In this document: positions 51,936 to 64,000 of the stretch, one piece after another
Position numbering within the stretch: the first letter of the stretch is position 1
How the letters are laid out: each line of letters opens with the position of its first letter
DNA from: Cyanoderma ruficeps
Taxonomy: Eukaryota > Chordata > Aves > Passeriformes > Timaliidae
Length of the DNA: 64,000 nt
Reading direction: 5' to 3'
NCBI GenBank assembly: GCA_008694505.1
Contig: VZDJ01007755.1
Coordinates: 14,148,471 to 14,212,470 of the forward strand
Notes under the pieces: generated by a model
Databases searched by the model: none
What the model was told of the DNA's origin: nothing
The model's input: the letters and a program-made list of their open reading frames with translations, nothing else
Program-made: the position numbers and the translations under genes

Positions 51936-54920
51936 TGTGTAGATTTGGATAAGGGCAAAGAGAAGGACAAAAGAAACAGTGCTTTTTTGAGAAGCTGAGC
52001 TGCCTACAGAGGAAAAGTCTCTAAAATAATTATAACCATTAAGACAAACTCTGCCTTCGGTGTGTTGCAATTCAGATAGCTGAAATTTATGCTGTAATGT
52101 CACTTTGGGTCTTTATGTCCTTAAATCTCCTCTTTTTTTAAATCAGAGCCCTACCATTGCTTTGGCCCAATTTTTGTGCTGAAACAGAATGGAATTTGCT
52201 AATATGTTGCTCCTTTAGTTTAAATCTTTAATTTAAAGCAACTGTGAAAGTCAAGATTCAGTAAAATCTGTGTCCAGAAGTTCACAGAAGCTCTGGTAAG
52301 GGTGGCACCTTTTTTGAAAGTGTTCCTAAATTGTACCAATTACACAGTTTGTGGTATGTTATACACTTAACAGTTTTCAAAGAACTAGTTGATGACTCAA
52401 TCTGTTTCTATACATTCATTTAATTTAAAAAATGTATTTTCTCGGTCTTATGTTTATTTTTTTCAACATAGCTCATAAGCTCCTGAGGCTGAAACATACA
52501 ATGCCACTCTGAATCCAGTATAGTCAGGACAGTTCTAAATTTCATCAAATTATGAGATTCTTCCTTTAAAAAGTCAGGCCATGAAAAGACATTTCACAGA
52601 GAAAGTTAACAGTAGCAAAAAAAAAAGTAGAGAAGACCAGCCAATAGATTAATTTATATGCACACCCACAGTCTCTTTTTTCCTATGGCAAATAGACAGA
52701 CAGCTCAGCTGTCTGCAGCTTTCTCTCACCTTTTCAGTACCTCTGTATATCACTTATCCACATGGGTATTCCAAGGGGTAAATGGGAGTAAGAGCAATTA
52801 ACTGGGCAGTGCAGTCTAATGGAGTTGTGGCCCTTGTTATGTTCCCCTAATTTGCATCACCTGCTCCAACAGTTCTTCTTAAGAGGCATCTGTCCAACTG
52901 CACAGTGCTCTTCCCTGCTTGTGCAGGTAATGCTCTTTATGTGGCTTCCTAAATGGAACAATTAATCCTCAGGCAAGTGACTCACACTTCAGTTAATGAC
53001 GATGCTGAAGCTAGTAGGGGACAATGCAAAGGTAAGCATGAATATTTTGCAGCTCATATATTAACAGTATCATCCAGTTATCCCAGGAAGAGAACAGAGG
53101 TTAGCTTTGTCCTGGTCACTATAAATGTCTGTAAAATGAAGAAGATCCAAAGAATAAATATAATTCAGGCAAGAACTCACTGAAAAGCCTCTAAAGATAG
53201 GGGAAAATATTTCCAAATTTTAAAAATTGATTTCATCAGGTATAAATGTTTATCTTATTTGATAAAACCATTCATTCAATCCACCGCCCCCCAGGGACTT
53301 CCCAAGAAAATCAACTATGGTTTACAGTTTGTGCAGGACTTTATGCCCCTCTGATAAAGTCTTAGAGTTACAGACTATAGAAATCAATTAAACTACAATT
53401 AAAGCCTTTAGAGTAGGCTATAAGGACAATACAAAAGTTCTGATATTAAGTTGTTCATTAAAAGCGAAAATCCTCAAGAAATGATAGGTAATTTATTTCC
53501 AAATATTATGAATATGCCTACATACATAACAATTACAGTGGTATAATAAATCATGTCAAAATGGCATGAAAAATATTAGAGATTAAAAACATCTAATCAA
53601 AGATTTGTAGCATATTATTTTATAATAAAGATCTAGCAGATTTCCATTTGCCTATAAAGAAGTTTATAAATTGCATTTATAAAATAAATTCAATTTTCTT
53701 TTCTGAATTCACGTCTCACTATATAAAAGAGTTTGCATTTTAAATGAAAATAAAACACAGAAATTTAACCACACAATAAATATTGCAGAAGCAAGACTTT
53801 TTTCAATACCCGTGAAACCCTACACATTAAGAGTTTAATGTAATGTTCTGCATACTATTTCATACTTAATTGTATTTTCATTATTCTTATTGTATATGAC
53901 ACAACATTCATTACTTTAGGTTTCTGTTGATATTTTTCTTTTTTTTTTTTTGGACTTCAAGGAGCACTCTTGCATGCTGCTCTGAGGAAGGTTTGAGAGG
54001 GTGTGAATCTTGGTTTTTTTCATTGAATATTTGAAAACAAACAGTTTGGAGTAGTAAATTTGCGGACAGATTTGCTAAAATATCTTTCCTAAAGCATAAG
54101 AATTGATTGTTTTTCTTAGTTGTTACTCCCAATTTCCACTCCAGTAGCAGATCCAGCATATTCTGAAGACAGCACAGGACCCAAGTGGAGATACAACCAA
54201 TATACCAATGACAAAAGTTGCAGTTCAGAAAAATAAAGATGAAATACCTCTCCTTTGTACCTACACACCTAAAAAATAATTTTAATCCAGTTTTTCCATC
54301 TCAAAATGCTTTCCTTCCCTAAATGCTTTTTCTTTTATTCTTTATTTCATATTGTTTTAAAATTGTAACAAAGACAGAAAGGCACTCTCTCCATTGGATT
54401 CCATTGCTTCCAGGATTCCCTTGGTGTGAGTCAGATCTCAAGACCCTGAGTGACAGCAAACATATCACACAACTCAGCTCATAGAGTAAGAGCTGACCAG
54501 GACCATAATCATTGCTCTAGTCAATCCCGTGTTGGTTCTGCTGTGCAAAGGTTTTGTGTACAGAAGCAAGAGAGCAAGGAACTTCAATGCAATAGATGAC
54601 ATGAAATCTAGCCCAATTTTAACTTAAGTTACATGGTGGACCAACCCAAATGAAACACTGATGATGCCATTATGTGCTGTGACTCCCAAAGGACCAAAAT
54701 AAAAGCCGCAATTGTCATTCTTGGGAAGATTCTTAAATATGTTGAATAATTTTACTCCTAGCCACTGGGGTTTTTTGTGTAGCTGCTGGAACAGTACCTT
54801 GTCCTGCAGTATTCAAACTGACAGCAGCCATCCATCGCAGTAATTGCATAGAGCATTCTCTACAAGAGAATCACAGTTGCCCATATTTGACCCTGGCATG
54901 GAAGCCACTCATAAACACAC
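51936..54920. other. Unique non-coding DNA
   Basis: A short near-palindrome AGACAGCTCAGCTGTCT lies near 52698. An 11-base T run lies around 53940. No gene or interspersed repeat was recognised. Confidence 0.6.
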
Positions 54921-55250
54921 AGACCACTGTTTAAACAGCAGATGGACCGGGAGGAGAGGGAAGTTCCCAACTTTACTCCTGCCAGACCCTGGCTGTGCCG
55001 TTGGCTGTTGGATTTGGCTGCCACCAAAGAGGAGAGAGACAGGCTGTGTTTGCCCCGTGACAGAGTGCTGCAGGGCAGGTCTGGGGAGCCCCTCCAGAAG
55101 CAGCATGGTCTCTCCCTGTACCCAATGTGCAACAGCAGCTGCCAGGCCACTTCCCAGGACAGGGTTCCCTCTGCCTACCCAACACAAACTTACCTGTAAA
55201 AGGGTTCTTGAAGCCATTTCAGAGTAAAAGCTGTATTCTCTCAACATATC
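54921..55250. other. Locally GC-rich patch with open frames on both strands
   Basis: From 54961 to 55140, 105 of 180 bases are G or C (58%), well above the surroundings, yet only two CpGs occur there, so it is not a CpG island. Open frames of 127 and 85 codons (+) and of 112, 96 and 70 codons (-) overlap, as expected where stop codons are rare. On the minus strand a frame of 18 codons (55247-55194) runs into a consensus splice donor CAG|GTAAGT (55196-55188). The 112-codon minus-strand frame reads on through that donor. An unannotated small exon is possible but unproven. No known protein or repeat family was recognised. Confidence 0.35.
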
Positions 55251-56439
55251 CTTCCTCTTTTCCCTTGGTGAAGCTCATCTTTCTGAGTTAAAAGGGAATA
55301 TATCTTATGGTGTAAATAGGAATCCAGCCTAACATCTCTCTAAAGACACTTATAATCAAATAGCATAAATCATATAGTTAACCTTCTGACACAGTAATTT
55401 TAATTAATACATTTTTAATCATACATGACAAGTTGTATCTGCTAATGAGTGATGACACTGGCTAGAGAAAGAAGTATGGTATTGAGCCTCAGAAATTTGC
55501 ATTAGGCACGGCTGTGTGGATTTCAACAACCACCTTACATCCCCATTCAGGAAAGCTCCCAAGCTGAAGCTTCAGTATGAACATATGAGTTGCCTACAGA
55601 CATTCTAAAAATCTCTTTAAATCAGTCTTTACTTCCAGGTCGGCTTTTTCTCAAAACGGACAATAAAGACTACTTAATCTAATTGCATTCTCGCAAGAAC
55701 AGAAGGATAATTTCAAAACACTTTGGGGCTAAAAGATGTCACTCACACTTTCATCTTGAGATAGTTTAATTACTAATCTCCACAGGTGAGTTTTTCTTCT
55801 TAAACACAGTGAAGGAAGGATGGAGGAAAAAGGTTTTACTTGCTTGTAATGTTAGTGATGTGTTTGATGGTCCAGTTCACTAGAAGATCAACAGCATGTG
55901 AAGATTTCCCCAGAGACCTTCATTGCTACTGGTGTAGATCTCATCACAATTCAACACATTTATTGCTCTGTCTCTTTTCACAGATGGCTGTGACACTAGT
56001 TTTCCTCCTTGGCTTTTTTTAGCAACTGTACTTTAAAGAAAACAAGCTGGACTAACAAATCTTGTTTAGATTCTAACATAAAGCACTAAAAGGGTAGAAA
56101 AAATCTCAGTTAAAAGTGAAATGTACCATATGCCCTCGAACAACTATGCATCATTTAGAACTGCCTTTGTGACTGTCTTATTGTCCCCAATTGCACCTGG
56201 ATGTATGTAGAGATAAAACTTTCACTACAAGCTGTAAATATCTTCCTTTTGCTTTTTTTTTTTCTGTCAGTTCTGAAAAGTACTTTTTTTACATAGTTTT
56301 TTTTCTGAGAGATTGTATAAACAAGAGCTATGTAACAGTTTCATGGATGTCCTTTGCTATGAACATTTTTAGTTCAAGAATGCAAACCAATTTTAATTAA
56401 TGGGGATGGGGTTTTAACCCACTTCCTTTTTACAGGACT
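55251..56439. other. Unique non-coding DNA
   Basis: A second perfect donor-like CAGGTGAGT lies at 55783-55791 on the + strand without a recognisable exon. T runs lie near 56257. No gene seen. Confidence 0.55.
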
Positions 56440-57010
56440 TATTAAAGATAAAAACGATGTATGGAGAGTCGCTCTCTTTAAGTGTGTGTTATAACCCTTA
56501 TTTACATAATAAAAGAGACTCTGCATAAGCTTAAGAGTAATCATAAATGTATATTAATGAAGAAATTTTTAGACACATGAAAATGTATACCATGTTGGGA
56601 AAAAAATCTAAGTTATTAATGTCGACAGATTCAATACAGATGATGTTATGTATGTTAATGTTATTATAAATCCTTACTGTTATTCATAGGCTTATATTAA
56701 TATTGTCATTATGAATCATATTCTGTCAGCTCCCATGAGAAAATAAAAATACATGATGGCAATACACAGTGGCAAAGTGGCATTGTCATGTTTATATTAA
56801 TGTCAAGTTCAAATTAAAATTAGTTCTAAAATTAGTGACAAAGACATTGTTTTGCATTTAAAAACAATCAGCATTCATGTTAATGCTGCTAATAAATTGG
56901 TATTGAAATAACCAGCTTCAATAACTATAGATGGAATGTGTTTGTTGTCAAAGTAAATGGAAATATAATCTTTTGAAGTTGTCATTAGCAAGCAATGAAT
57001 AAAGAAAATT
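56440..57010. other. TAAT-dense AT-rich block, candidate conserved enhancer
   Basis: Over about 570 bases, strings such as ATATTAATGA, TTATTAATGTCGACAG, ATGTTAATGTTAT, TATATTAATATTGTC, TATATTAATGTC and CATGTTAATGCTG recur. They share a TTAATGT/TTAATAT core at irregular spacing. There is no coding frame, no known repeat, and the text is complex rather than simple-repeat. Clusters of TAAT cores are typical of homeodomain-bound developmental enhancers. This is inference; no alignment or chromatin data were available. Confidence 0.3.
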
Positions 57011-59469
57011 ATGTGTAGAGTCTTTGCAAATGAATATGATGGTCCTGATTCTTTTTCCTAATGACATTTATTTTGCCCTAGAGTTGGTTTTATGGATGTC
57101 ACCCTGTTTTGGTTTTTTTTCCTTATGCCACAGCAGTCAGGTTCAAGACTTGCTGAAGGGCATAGATGGCTCTGAGATCCAAACAGAGGGTAGTCACTGG
57201 GTATCACAGGGTTGACTGAGCAGTACTTCACCTTCCTTCACCCCAGCTTCAGCTTTGGACTGCATGCAGTGTTGAACTACCTTTGGTCCAGCCTACTGCT
57301 AGAAAAATCATGATGCGTGTTTGCTTAGTTACATTTCCATTCAATTTCTTAACAAATATATAAATGAGAGCTTCTACTAAAAATAGAGGGTTTATTAACA
57401 TGATGATTGAAATTGTTTTCTATTTCTACCTTTCTTCTTCAGCACTGTCAGTGCAGAGTTGTTTGTTGTATATATTGTACAGTCAGCATTTTTGTACCGT
57501 TTTCATCAGGCGAGACAAAGCACCCAGGGTCTGCTAATAACAAACAGAAGCCTAAGCCTTGCACTGCTTTTTCTCCTCTATTTTATTTTGCTTGGGCCAA
57601 AAAACTATAGAAAAATCTATGTACAAATAGGGTTTGGTATATTATTATCTCCCAAACAAAAGCTAAAACAGTTGTAATATAGCATAACATAGAGTGAGCG
57701 CTGCTAGTGAGAATCGGAGTTTGTATTATGTTGCTAATTTTAAGAGGATTTTAAAAAATATAATAGCTGATCCTTTGAGAAATATGATATACATACAGGG
57801 AGAGGTTAATTTTGAAGGAGGTGAGTTGGATATAGCTTCTCATGGACACAGTGTACTTTCTACACCAAGCAGTCCTTGCCAATGAACATCTGCACACACA
57901 AAGGAATATATAGGAACGTATATAAGAAACTATCTCTTTATACAGTTATTTAATTTGCATGTTTACTTTCCATAGATACTTAACAATTTAGATAGAGATT
58001 CTCATATTATTCTACCTATGGAAGTAATCCTTATTTTCATAAATATTTGCGCTTAAAAAAGGGTACAAAAGTCTATACAGTGAGAAACTATGCAAAAGAT
58101 GTATAGTTTTCTGTCCATCTTTCTATTTCCTGACAAGTGACCTTTCAGTCAACCTATGCATTACTGGTGTTATGCAGGTTTTGATAAAAACACAAAAAAT
58201 CTCCATAGATGGAGCAACCATACCCAGTTGTTATCCCACTTGAGAAAACATATCCCACTGTCATTCACTTTAATGCAAACTCTCTAGATTATTGCCTTCT
58301 CTGAGTTGAACTGAATTCTGCAATCACACTGGTTAAAACCTTATTTAACCTACACAAGAAAAGTTATTTCAAAAAGAAGGCTGACTAGTAGTCTGCACTA
58401 GTGTACAGATGCCATACGTAGTAAGTGCCCAGAAACATTTGTGAAAGATGAAAAATTCAAAAAGATCTAACTTTAAACTAAGCAGACTCAAAGTGAGAAA
58501 TAAATGTTACATCAAATATACCCAATCAGAACTAATAATTCCATCTGCAAAGCCTTAATCTTGTTTCCTGTTAAGAAAATATGACCTCAGTAACGCATAG
58601 GACCATGTTTCAGACAAATATTTCATTGGCATGATTACTTTTAATAATAGAAATTATCCCCTTAAAATCTATTTATGAAATCAGTGAGTAAGATAGCTCA
58701 GAGAGCTTCATTCTTCAGTCTCTTTCAGAAAAGTGCAGATTTTTACCCTAGAAGCACAAAACTTCATATCAATGCATTGGGAAAAAAAAGAAAAAAAGAG
58801 AACTGTACTCCAAAAAGGGTTTCAGAGTTGAATTTTCCACCTAATGTGCAGGAATACAATCAAGGGCTTTAGGTGCATTTTCAGACTGTCTTGATTTGTA
58901 TATGGATATATCTCACATTAATCAGTGATGGTCCCACATTTGGATCATGTCTGTTCTGATACCGTCAAAACTGGAGAAAAATATATAATTCCCTCCCCTC
59001 TTTTTTTTCTGCCTCTCCGCCTTTCGTTTCTGGGGAATGAGAAACTATGTCTAACCCAGGGAAAGGAATGAAACACAGACAAGCTACACAGCAATCTGCA
59101 GCTTAAGTCTGGCAAGAGATCAGCCTCTAAAGTGCTCCCTTTCAGAGAAGCAGCTTACCTACCTTCCATAAGTATGTGAAAGTCTGTTTCTTTTCTACGT
59201 TTTGTCAACACTTGTTTATCTCATCCTACCAAATCTCCTTGAATTGAGTTGTGTGTCTGCAAAATGAATCCCAAGCTCAAACAAGCCATTGACATTCTCT
59301 GCTCACACCCAAGAGAAGTTTCATTTTTCTGCTGGCAATGATCCATGACATTTAAATTCTGTCTTCCACAACAGGCTTATAGAAAACTAAGGAAAGAATT
59401 ACAGTGCCAGTGCAGGAAACATAACTTTATCACTCTGGTTTAAACCAACTAGCAAAGCCAGTCAGCATA
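57011..59469. other. Unique non-coding DNA
   Basis: No gene or interspersed repeat is seen. Small frames at 57407-57677, 57694-57885 and 58675-58872 have no domain. Confidence 0.55.
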
Positions 59470-60120
59470 ATGTGGATTTTTTGTTTACTAGCTTATTTCT
59501 TGACTTTTTACATGACTGACTTTCCGACATGCTGTAGTATGTCATTTTCAAGATCCAAGCATGGTCTGCAGAATAATCTCCATGATGGTGAAAGAATAAC
59601 AGCCTTGAGACTATACATGAGTTCGTCAAGAACCAATTTTAAACCCATTTTAACAAGGCTAGCAGCTGCTTCTTTAAACGGAAGTGAAAAGGGTAACAAA
59701 CTTCCCCAACAAACCCAGGCTCTCTGTTGGCTTCTGCCTGGCCATGTTCATGCCACCACTGGTCTGAAGGGATTCCAAAACAGACAGTCTGGCTGTCTGG
59801 TGTATTTCTTCTCACTAACTCTTAATGTTAACGCAAGGCAAAGCTGCTCTCTGATGTGTCACCTTAAGAAAGCAGCATTACCAGAAACTTTGTCTCCAGG
59901 GTCTACAGAAATTCAAGCTGCAGGGAAAATAGGTCCAGACTTCTGGAAAATTAATTTCCTTGAAGAGATGTCCCATTCAGTGTCACCTGGTAAAGCTTCT
60001 ATGATTTCATGGCAGAACTCTGAGCACTCAAGGCTTCTTCCCATTGATCTTTACCTCATGCTTTGCATTCCGTATTTTTCCTTTTACATCCGGCTCAAAA
60101 GAAATTATCTCTTGCAATAG
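59470..60120 (+). other. 216-codon open frame, probably chance
   Basis: This is the longest ATG-started frame in the window. A hydrophobic start (MWIFCLLAYFLTFYM) looks superficially like a signal peptide, and the ATG has an A at position -3. The rest is serine- and leucine-rich and has no recognised domain, repeat or transmembrane pattern. Part of it lies in DNA of higher GC (34 of 60 bases at 59701-59760), which lowers stop frequency. An antisense frame overlaps at 59508-59699. No promoter, intron or polyadenylation context was seen. A lineage-specific single-exon gene or an old exon remnant cannot be excluded. Confidence 0.15.
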
Positions 60121-60569
60121 TTTGTGAATCTGAGGAGGAGCATATAGCTACAACTTTTCTTCTTTCATGCAACTCACTATTCCCCTACCTCTTATATTTA
60201 ACTAAATATGTTTTATATAATAATGATAATAATGAGAATGCAAAAGAGATGCTAAATGCATTCTTATAACTACAAATTCGGGATTGCTCTCTGACATATG
60301 CTCTCCAGGGTTTTCCTCAAACTTGCTGTAAAAATGATGGCATTCCCATGGGGAAAATATTACCATGAAAAAAACCACACTGTTTTCATATGCAGCCTAT
60401 ATTTATGTAACTGTAGTTAAGTTTGGATATTTTTCTCATTCTGTTTCATAATTATATCTGTCTTATATGAGCTCATCCATTTCTCTTTTTGCTATTGGGC
60501 TGAGTAAAATAGTAGGGACCTTTTAATTTTTCCTCATCTTTAGCTCACTCCTTCTCTCATCCCAACTCT
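60121..60569. other. Unique non-coding DNA
   Basis: A short ATAATGATAATAATGA run lies near 60219. Nothing else was recognised. Confidence 0.55.
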
Positions 60570-60830
60570 TTGGTACCTTTCTGTAGTTGGTGGAACTGAA
60601 GGCAATAGTGCAGGTGTGGTCTGACCAGAGAGGTACAACCACAATGCTGCTGTGCACAGTAATTGTTCCACTGGTTTACTGCGGATCCCATTGCCTTTTA
60701 TTGCCACTGCAATGCATTACTAGCTCCTTCTTAGCTATTTGCTAGCTGTCAGCCCCAGATCTTTTCCAGCACAATTTCACATACTTCCTTCTTGAATATC
60801 TGGGCATTTTGGTCTTGTTCTATAAACAAA
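60570..60830 (-). mobile_element. Old CR1 LINE fragment, reverse orientation
   Basis: Read on the + strand, the order is CTTTCTGTAGTTGGTGGAAC, GCAGGTGTGGTCTGACCAGA, then CCCATTGCCTTTTATTGCCA and GCTGTCAGCCCCAGATCTTT. After these comes a weaker GGCATTTTGGTCTTGTTCT. This is the block order of CR1 read antisense (compare GGTGTGGTCTCACCAG and GCCATTGGCCTTCTTGGCCA, known from bird CR1). The fragment comes from the 3' part of the element and lacks the terminal repeats. Divergence is much greater than in the CR1 tail at 36876, so it is an older insertion. Confidence 0.65.
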
Positions 60831-63800
60831 TCACATTTTTCTGCCTGGACATGTGTCAGAGTATCCACTTACAGGAAAAAGACCTTTTAGTCACTACAAC
60901 TAGGGACATGAAAACAGTAATATTTTCTCTGGCCAGTACAGTTTTAGAGAGATTTACTTGCTTTTCTCACCATTCTGCAGGAGGAGAAAAGTGTTATGTT
61001 CCATATTTCACAGACTCAACAATCCAAAGAAGACACATGTGGCCTAGTTAGTACTCATCAGCTCCTTATAAACACATGCATTAATTATCAGTGAAAGATA
61101 CTTGAAATCATAGAAGACTTCGTGAAAATTAGGCAACACTGGCTTTGCAGTTACCCTAGTCTTGAGTTCTATCCACCTTTCAAACTCGTTTTTTATTTTC
61201 CAAGTATCTAAAGAGTTCTCAAGAGTGGAAGAAATAGGAAGAATTGTACCAAGAAATTTGCTGACCCCTTTCTGAATGTCATGCAAGTGATTCTGAAGAC
61301 AGACAAATCTCTTTTCTCTTGGTTCCTATGGAAACATCCACCTCTACTCTCCTTTATCACCATATAGCTTATTTCTCATGTCTCTAGGTATTTTCTTTCT
61401 GCTTCCCAATATTCTTGAATTGAATATTCTCTCCATATTTACTCCTTATGTGATTTGACACTTCCCTTATCATTAATGGGAGCACTCAGCAAGATTTCAA
61501 GAGACTCTCACCCACCCATTGGCAAAATCTCCATCATTTCACTAGAGGAAAGGATGGACTGTCAGAATTTCTACACAAAACTGTTCCTATTTTAGATGTG
61601 CTTCTTCCAAAGAGGTTATGGGTGTTCACCACTGAGACTGCTAGGATGGACCACTGAAGGCCATATGCAACCTCTCTTCAGCATTGAAATCACACACTGC
61701 CTGTGAAATTAACAAAGGTAATAACTGTAAACATCTATTTATGTACATGCATAAATGTGAAATATAGACTGGAAAGACAATGTGTGGCTTCTTTCTCTAG
61801 AGCAAAGTGATAGTTTTCATAGGTTCAGTACTTTAATTGTAACTTTAGGAAAAACATAGTATCAGAATAAACCATTATAAACCATGAGTGATATTATATT
61901 CAAATTATGAATAGATCATTTCAGTACTGCTGTATTTCTTATTAAATTGAAGTGAAGGGGACACATGGAGAAAGAAGCCCCTTTCTGAATGCCTAAAACC
62001 TAAGCCAGAAACAGAGTTATCCTGTATCTATGTGGGCATGATTTACATCACCTGATGGAGAGCAAATTTCATCTGACTTCAAGATAAATGGTTCTTCATT
62101 TTTTTTGTTTGTAAGACCATTTCTACCTTCCCCAGGATATATCTTTACCCAGGATATATCATCAATGAAAATTACCATGTTGTCTCATGAACAATTTTTT
62201 CAGCAAAGTCGGAGTGCAACAATATCTGAGTACAAGTAAAAATATATGTCTGTGGATAAAGAGAAAAATGTTTTCAATTAATTCCAATAACAAAACCAGT
62301 TGCAACACCAAGTCATGAAATTGTCACTAAACAGCAGTGATGGAACTGCATATTGAAGTGTGATAAGAAAGCAAGCTAAAGAGCAAGTGCTGGGCATATT
62401 TCTAAAAAAAGAAGGCCCAAGTAACCTTCAACTTCCTTTCTTTTTGTACTCTTTACATTCTTACTAGATGATGTGCAAAGATAGCAGCGTTTATCATTTT
62501 AAAACATGAGAAAATTTCAGAGAGGGCTTGAGTTTGGGGGCACATAAGTCTCAAGGTTGTCTTTTTTGCCAGTGTGCTATACTGTCATTGCACTCAGGGT
62601 GCCCTGCTGACAGTCACTGTTCTGCAAAAATGGCAGAAAATAGGGAACCAGAGTAAGCAGTTTCACTTCTTGCACACAAAATGTCAACTTAGCTGTTATC
62701 TTATGGCCTAAGTGATTAGCAGAAATACACAATCATTTCTGAAGCTGTTTACTTTATCTGCCACAGAGGCAGCCAAATTCCCAAGCTATCTGAAATCCTC
62801 TGCTTCCAATTCTCAGGGTTGCTTGCTTATATTAGAGATGATGCTTCAATCTCTCACAGTGTTTTTGCTGCCAAATGTTTGTGTGTTGCTGCATTATTTT
62901 GTAACTCACTTCCCTTTAAGTCATGTTCTCTTTTACCAGAAGGTTGAAGAGATCAGGCACTTTTCAGTACAAAGCCACCAATCAAATATTTGTTGCATAA
63001 TTTACACGTGTGGTGAGGGAGAGACTACCTGTATAATTCCATTGTGTTGTTTACCCAACATACTGAGATGAAGTCCCTAAAGGCACTGTAAGCATACAAA
63101 AAAAAAGTGTTTTTTTCCATCTTTCTCATTCTCTTACTCCCTCATTACTCACTGGGCTTTCTTCCAAAATACTGTAGGTCTGTCTGAGGGGCTTTTTATA
63201 ACTCAATCCTTAGAATCTAAATCTACACTTGTTTTTCCTTCTACTAAAAGAAGAAAAAAATAAAACACAAAACATTTCTCTCAGTTATAGGCTTCTTTTC
63301 TGAAGAGAAAGTTGGATTCTTAGCCCCAGTGGGAATTACATTTTCTTTTCTCTCTTCAAAATGTGTCTGGTTTTCATAAGGCCTTTAATTATCTAATATA
63401 AAATTGCCTGATTTGTCTTTTCCAATGTCTCATTTAAAGCAGAATGCTTAAATTTGCCCCCTCTGACAGACTGTAGCTAAAGTAATATTTTATTTTTTAA
63501 TACTATGATAATTTATTATGATAAATAAATTACTTTATTATGGTAGTGAATTACATTCATAATTGCTGTTATATTGGCTTCAGGGCTCATTAAAAATATA
63601 TGTTTCTGTTGTAATAACTATTTTGCACCAATGCATCTTAGTACTGTGCTTTTTAAAAATATATACTATAATTGTAATAAAAATACTGAATTTATACACT
63701 ATTTTTCACCTAGGTGGAGACAAGATCATCTGCAATATATACTTGTGAGAGACTCCATGGAGAATCTTAGCAAGAACAAAGGAGGGTTAACATTCTTTGG

Positions 63801-64000
63801 GTGGACATAGAACAAACTCCAATACCAGTCCTCTGACACCTTGTTCTTTATGTGAAATTAGATCCAAGAACCAACTCTCTTCCACTAAAAGACTATTCTA
63901 TTTAGAAATTATATTATCAAACATTAAAGAGAAACCTTATCTGGGGACACCACATGTGTATCAACATTCCATACTCCAAGGTTTCTCAAACAGTGGTCTG
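60831..64000. other. Unique non-coding DNA
   Basis: CCCAGGATATATC occurs twice, at 62131-62143 and 62148-62160. An A/T-only stretch with short inverted pairs lies at about 63485-63540. A 119-codon frame at 62712-63071 has no recognised domain. No gene or interspersed repeat was seen up to the end of the window. Confidence 0.6.

Noticed and set aside
52698..52714. Near-palindrome AGACAGCTCAGCTGTCT as a structured RNA
   Set aside because: The 8-base stem leaves only one unpaired base, so it cannot form a real hairpin loop, and there is no surrounding structure.
54844..55227. 127-codon + strand open frame
   Set aside because: It lies in the GC-rich patch where most frames are open on both strands, and it has no recognisable domain.
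55783..55791. Consensus splice donor CAGGTGAGT
   Set aside because: About one such perfect site is expected by chance in this window, and no coding exon precedes it.
62712..63071. 119-codon + strand frame
   Set aside because: No domain, and its length is compatible with chance in 64 kb.

Overview
This looks like a stretch of bird nuclear genome. The evidence is the repeats: a CR1 LINE 3' end with the avian-type terminal heptamers (36876-36975), a second and older CR1 fragment in reverse orientation (60570-60830), and a degenerate ERVL-type endogenous retrovirus with the AAT-repeat-bearing LTR seen in birds (40320-42341). The window is AT-rich, poor in CpG and low in interspersed repeats, which also fits a bird. 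Species and order cannot be set from this alone.

No protein-coding gene can be supported. Nearly all open frames are under 130 codons, and none resembles a known cellular protein apart from the broken retroviral pol. I see no rRNA, tRNA or CpG-island promoter, no CRISPR array, and no convincing run of spliced exons. The window is best read as a gene desert or part of a very long intron. Bacterial features (operons, ribosome binding sites, riboswitches) do not apply.

Layout: 1-40319 is mostly unique non-coding DNA with short simple repeats, faint ancient repeat relics, one CR1 tail and several AT-rich, TAAT-motif-rich blocks. 40320-42341 is the only substantial mobile element, a rearranged provirus read as LTR stub / pol piece / partial LTR / pol piece / full LTR. 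42342-64000 returns to unique sequence with a TTCTC pentanucleotide microsatellite (51248-51335), a MIR-like SINE relic (51760-51935), a locally GC-rich patch (about 54940-55200), a TAAT-dense block (56440-57010), one chance-looking 216-codon open frame (59470-60120) and the reverse CR1 fragment.

I found no previously undescribed multi-gene system. The observations most worth checking are the tandem-like structure of the provirus, the ancient SINE and palindromic-repeat relics, and the TAAT-rich blocks as candidate conserved enhancers. The last group cannot be tested without alignments.
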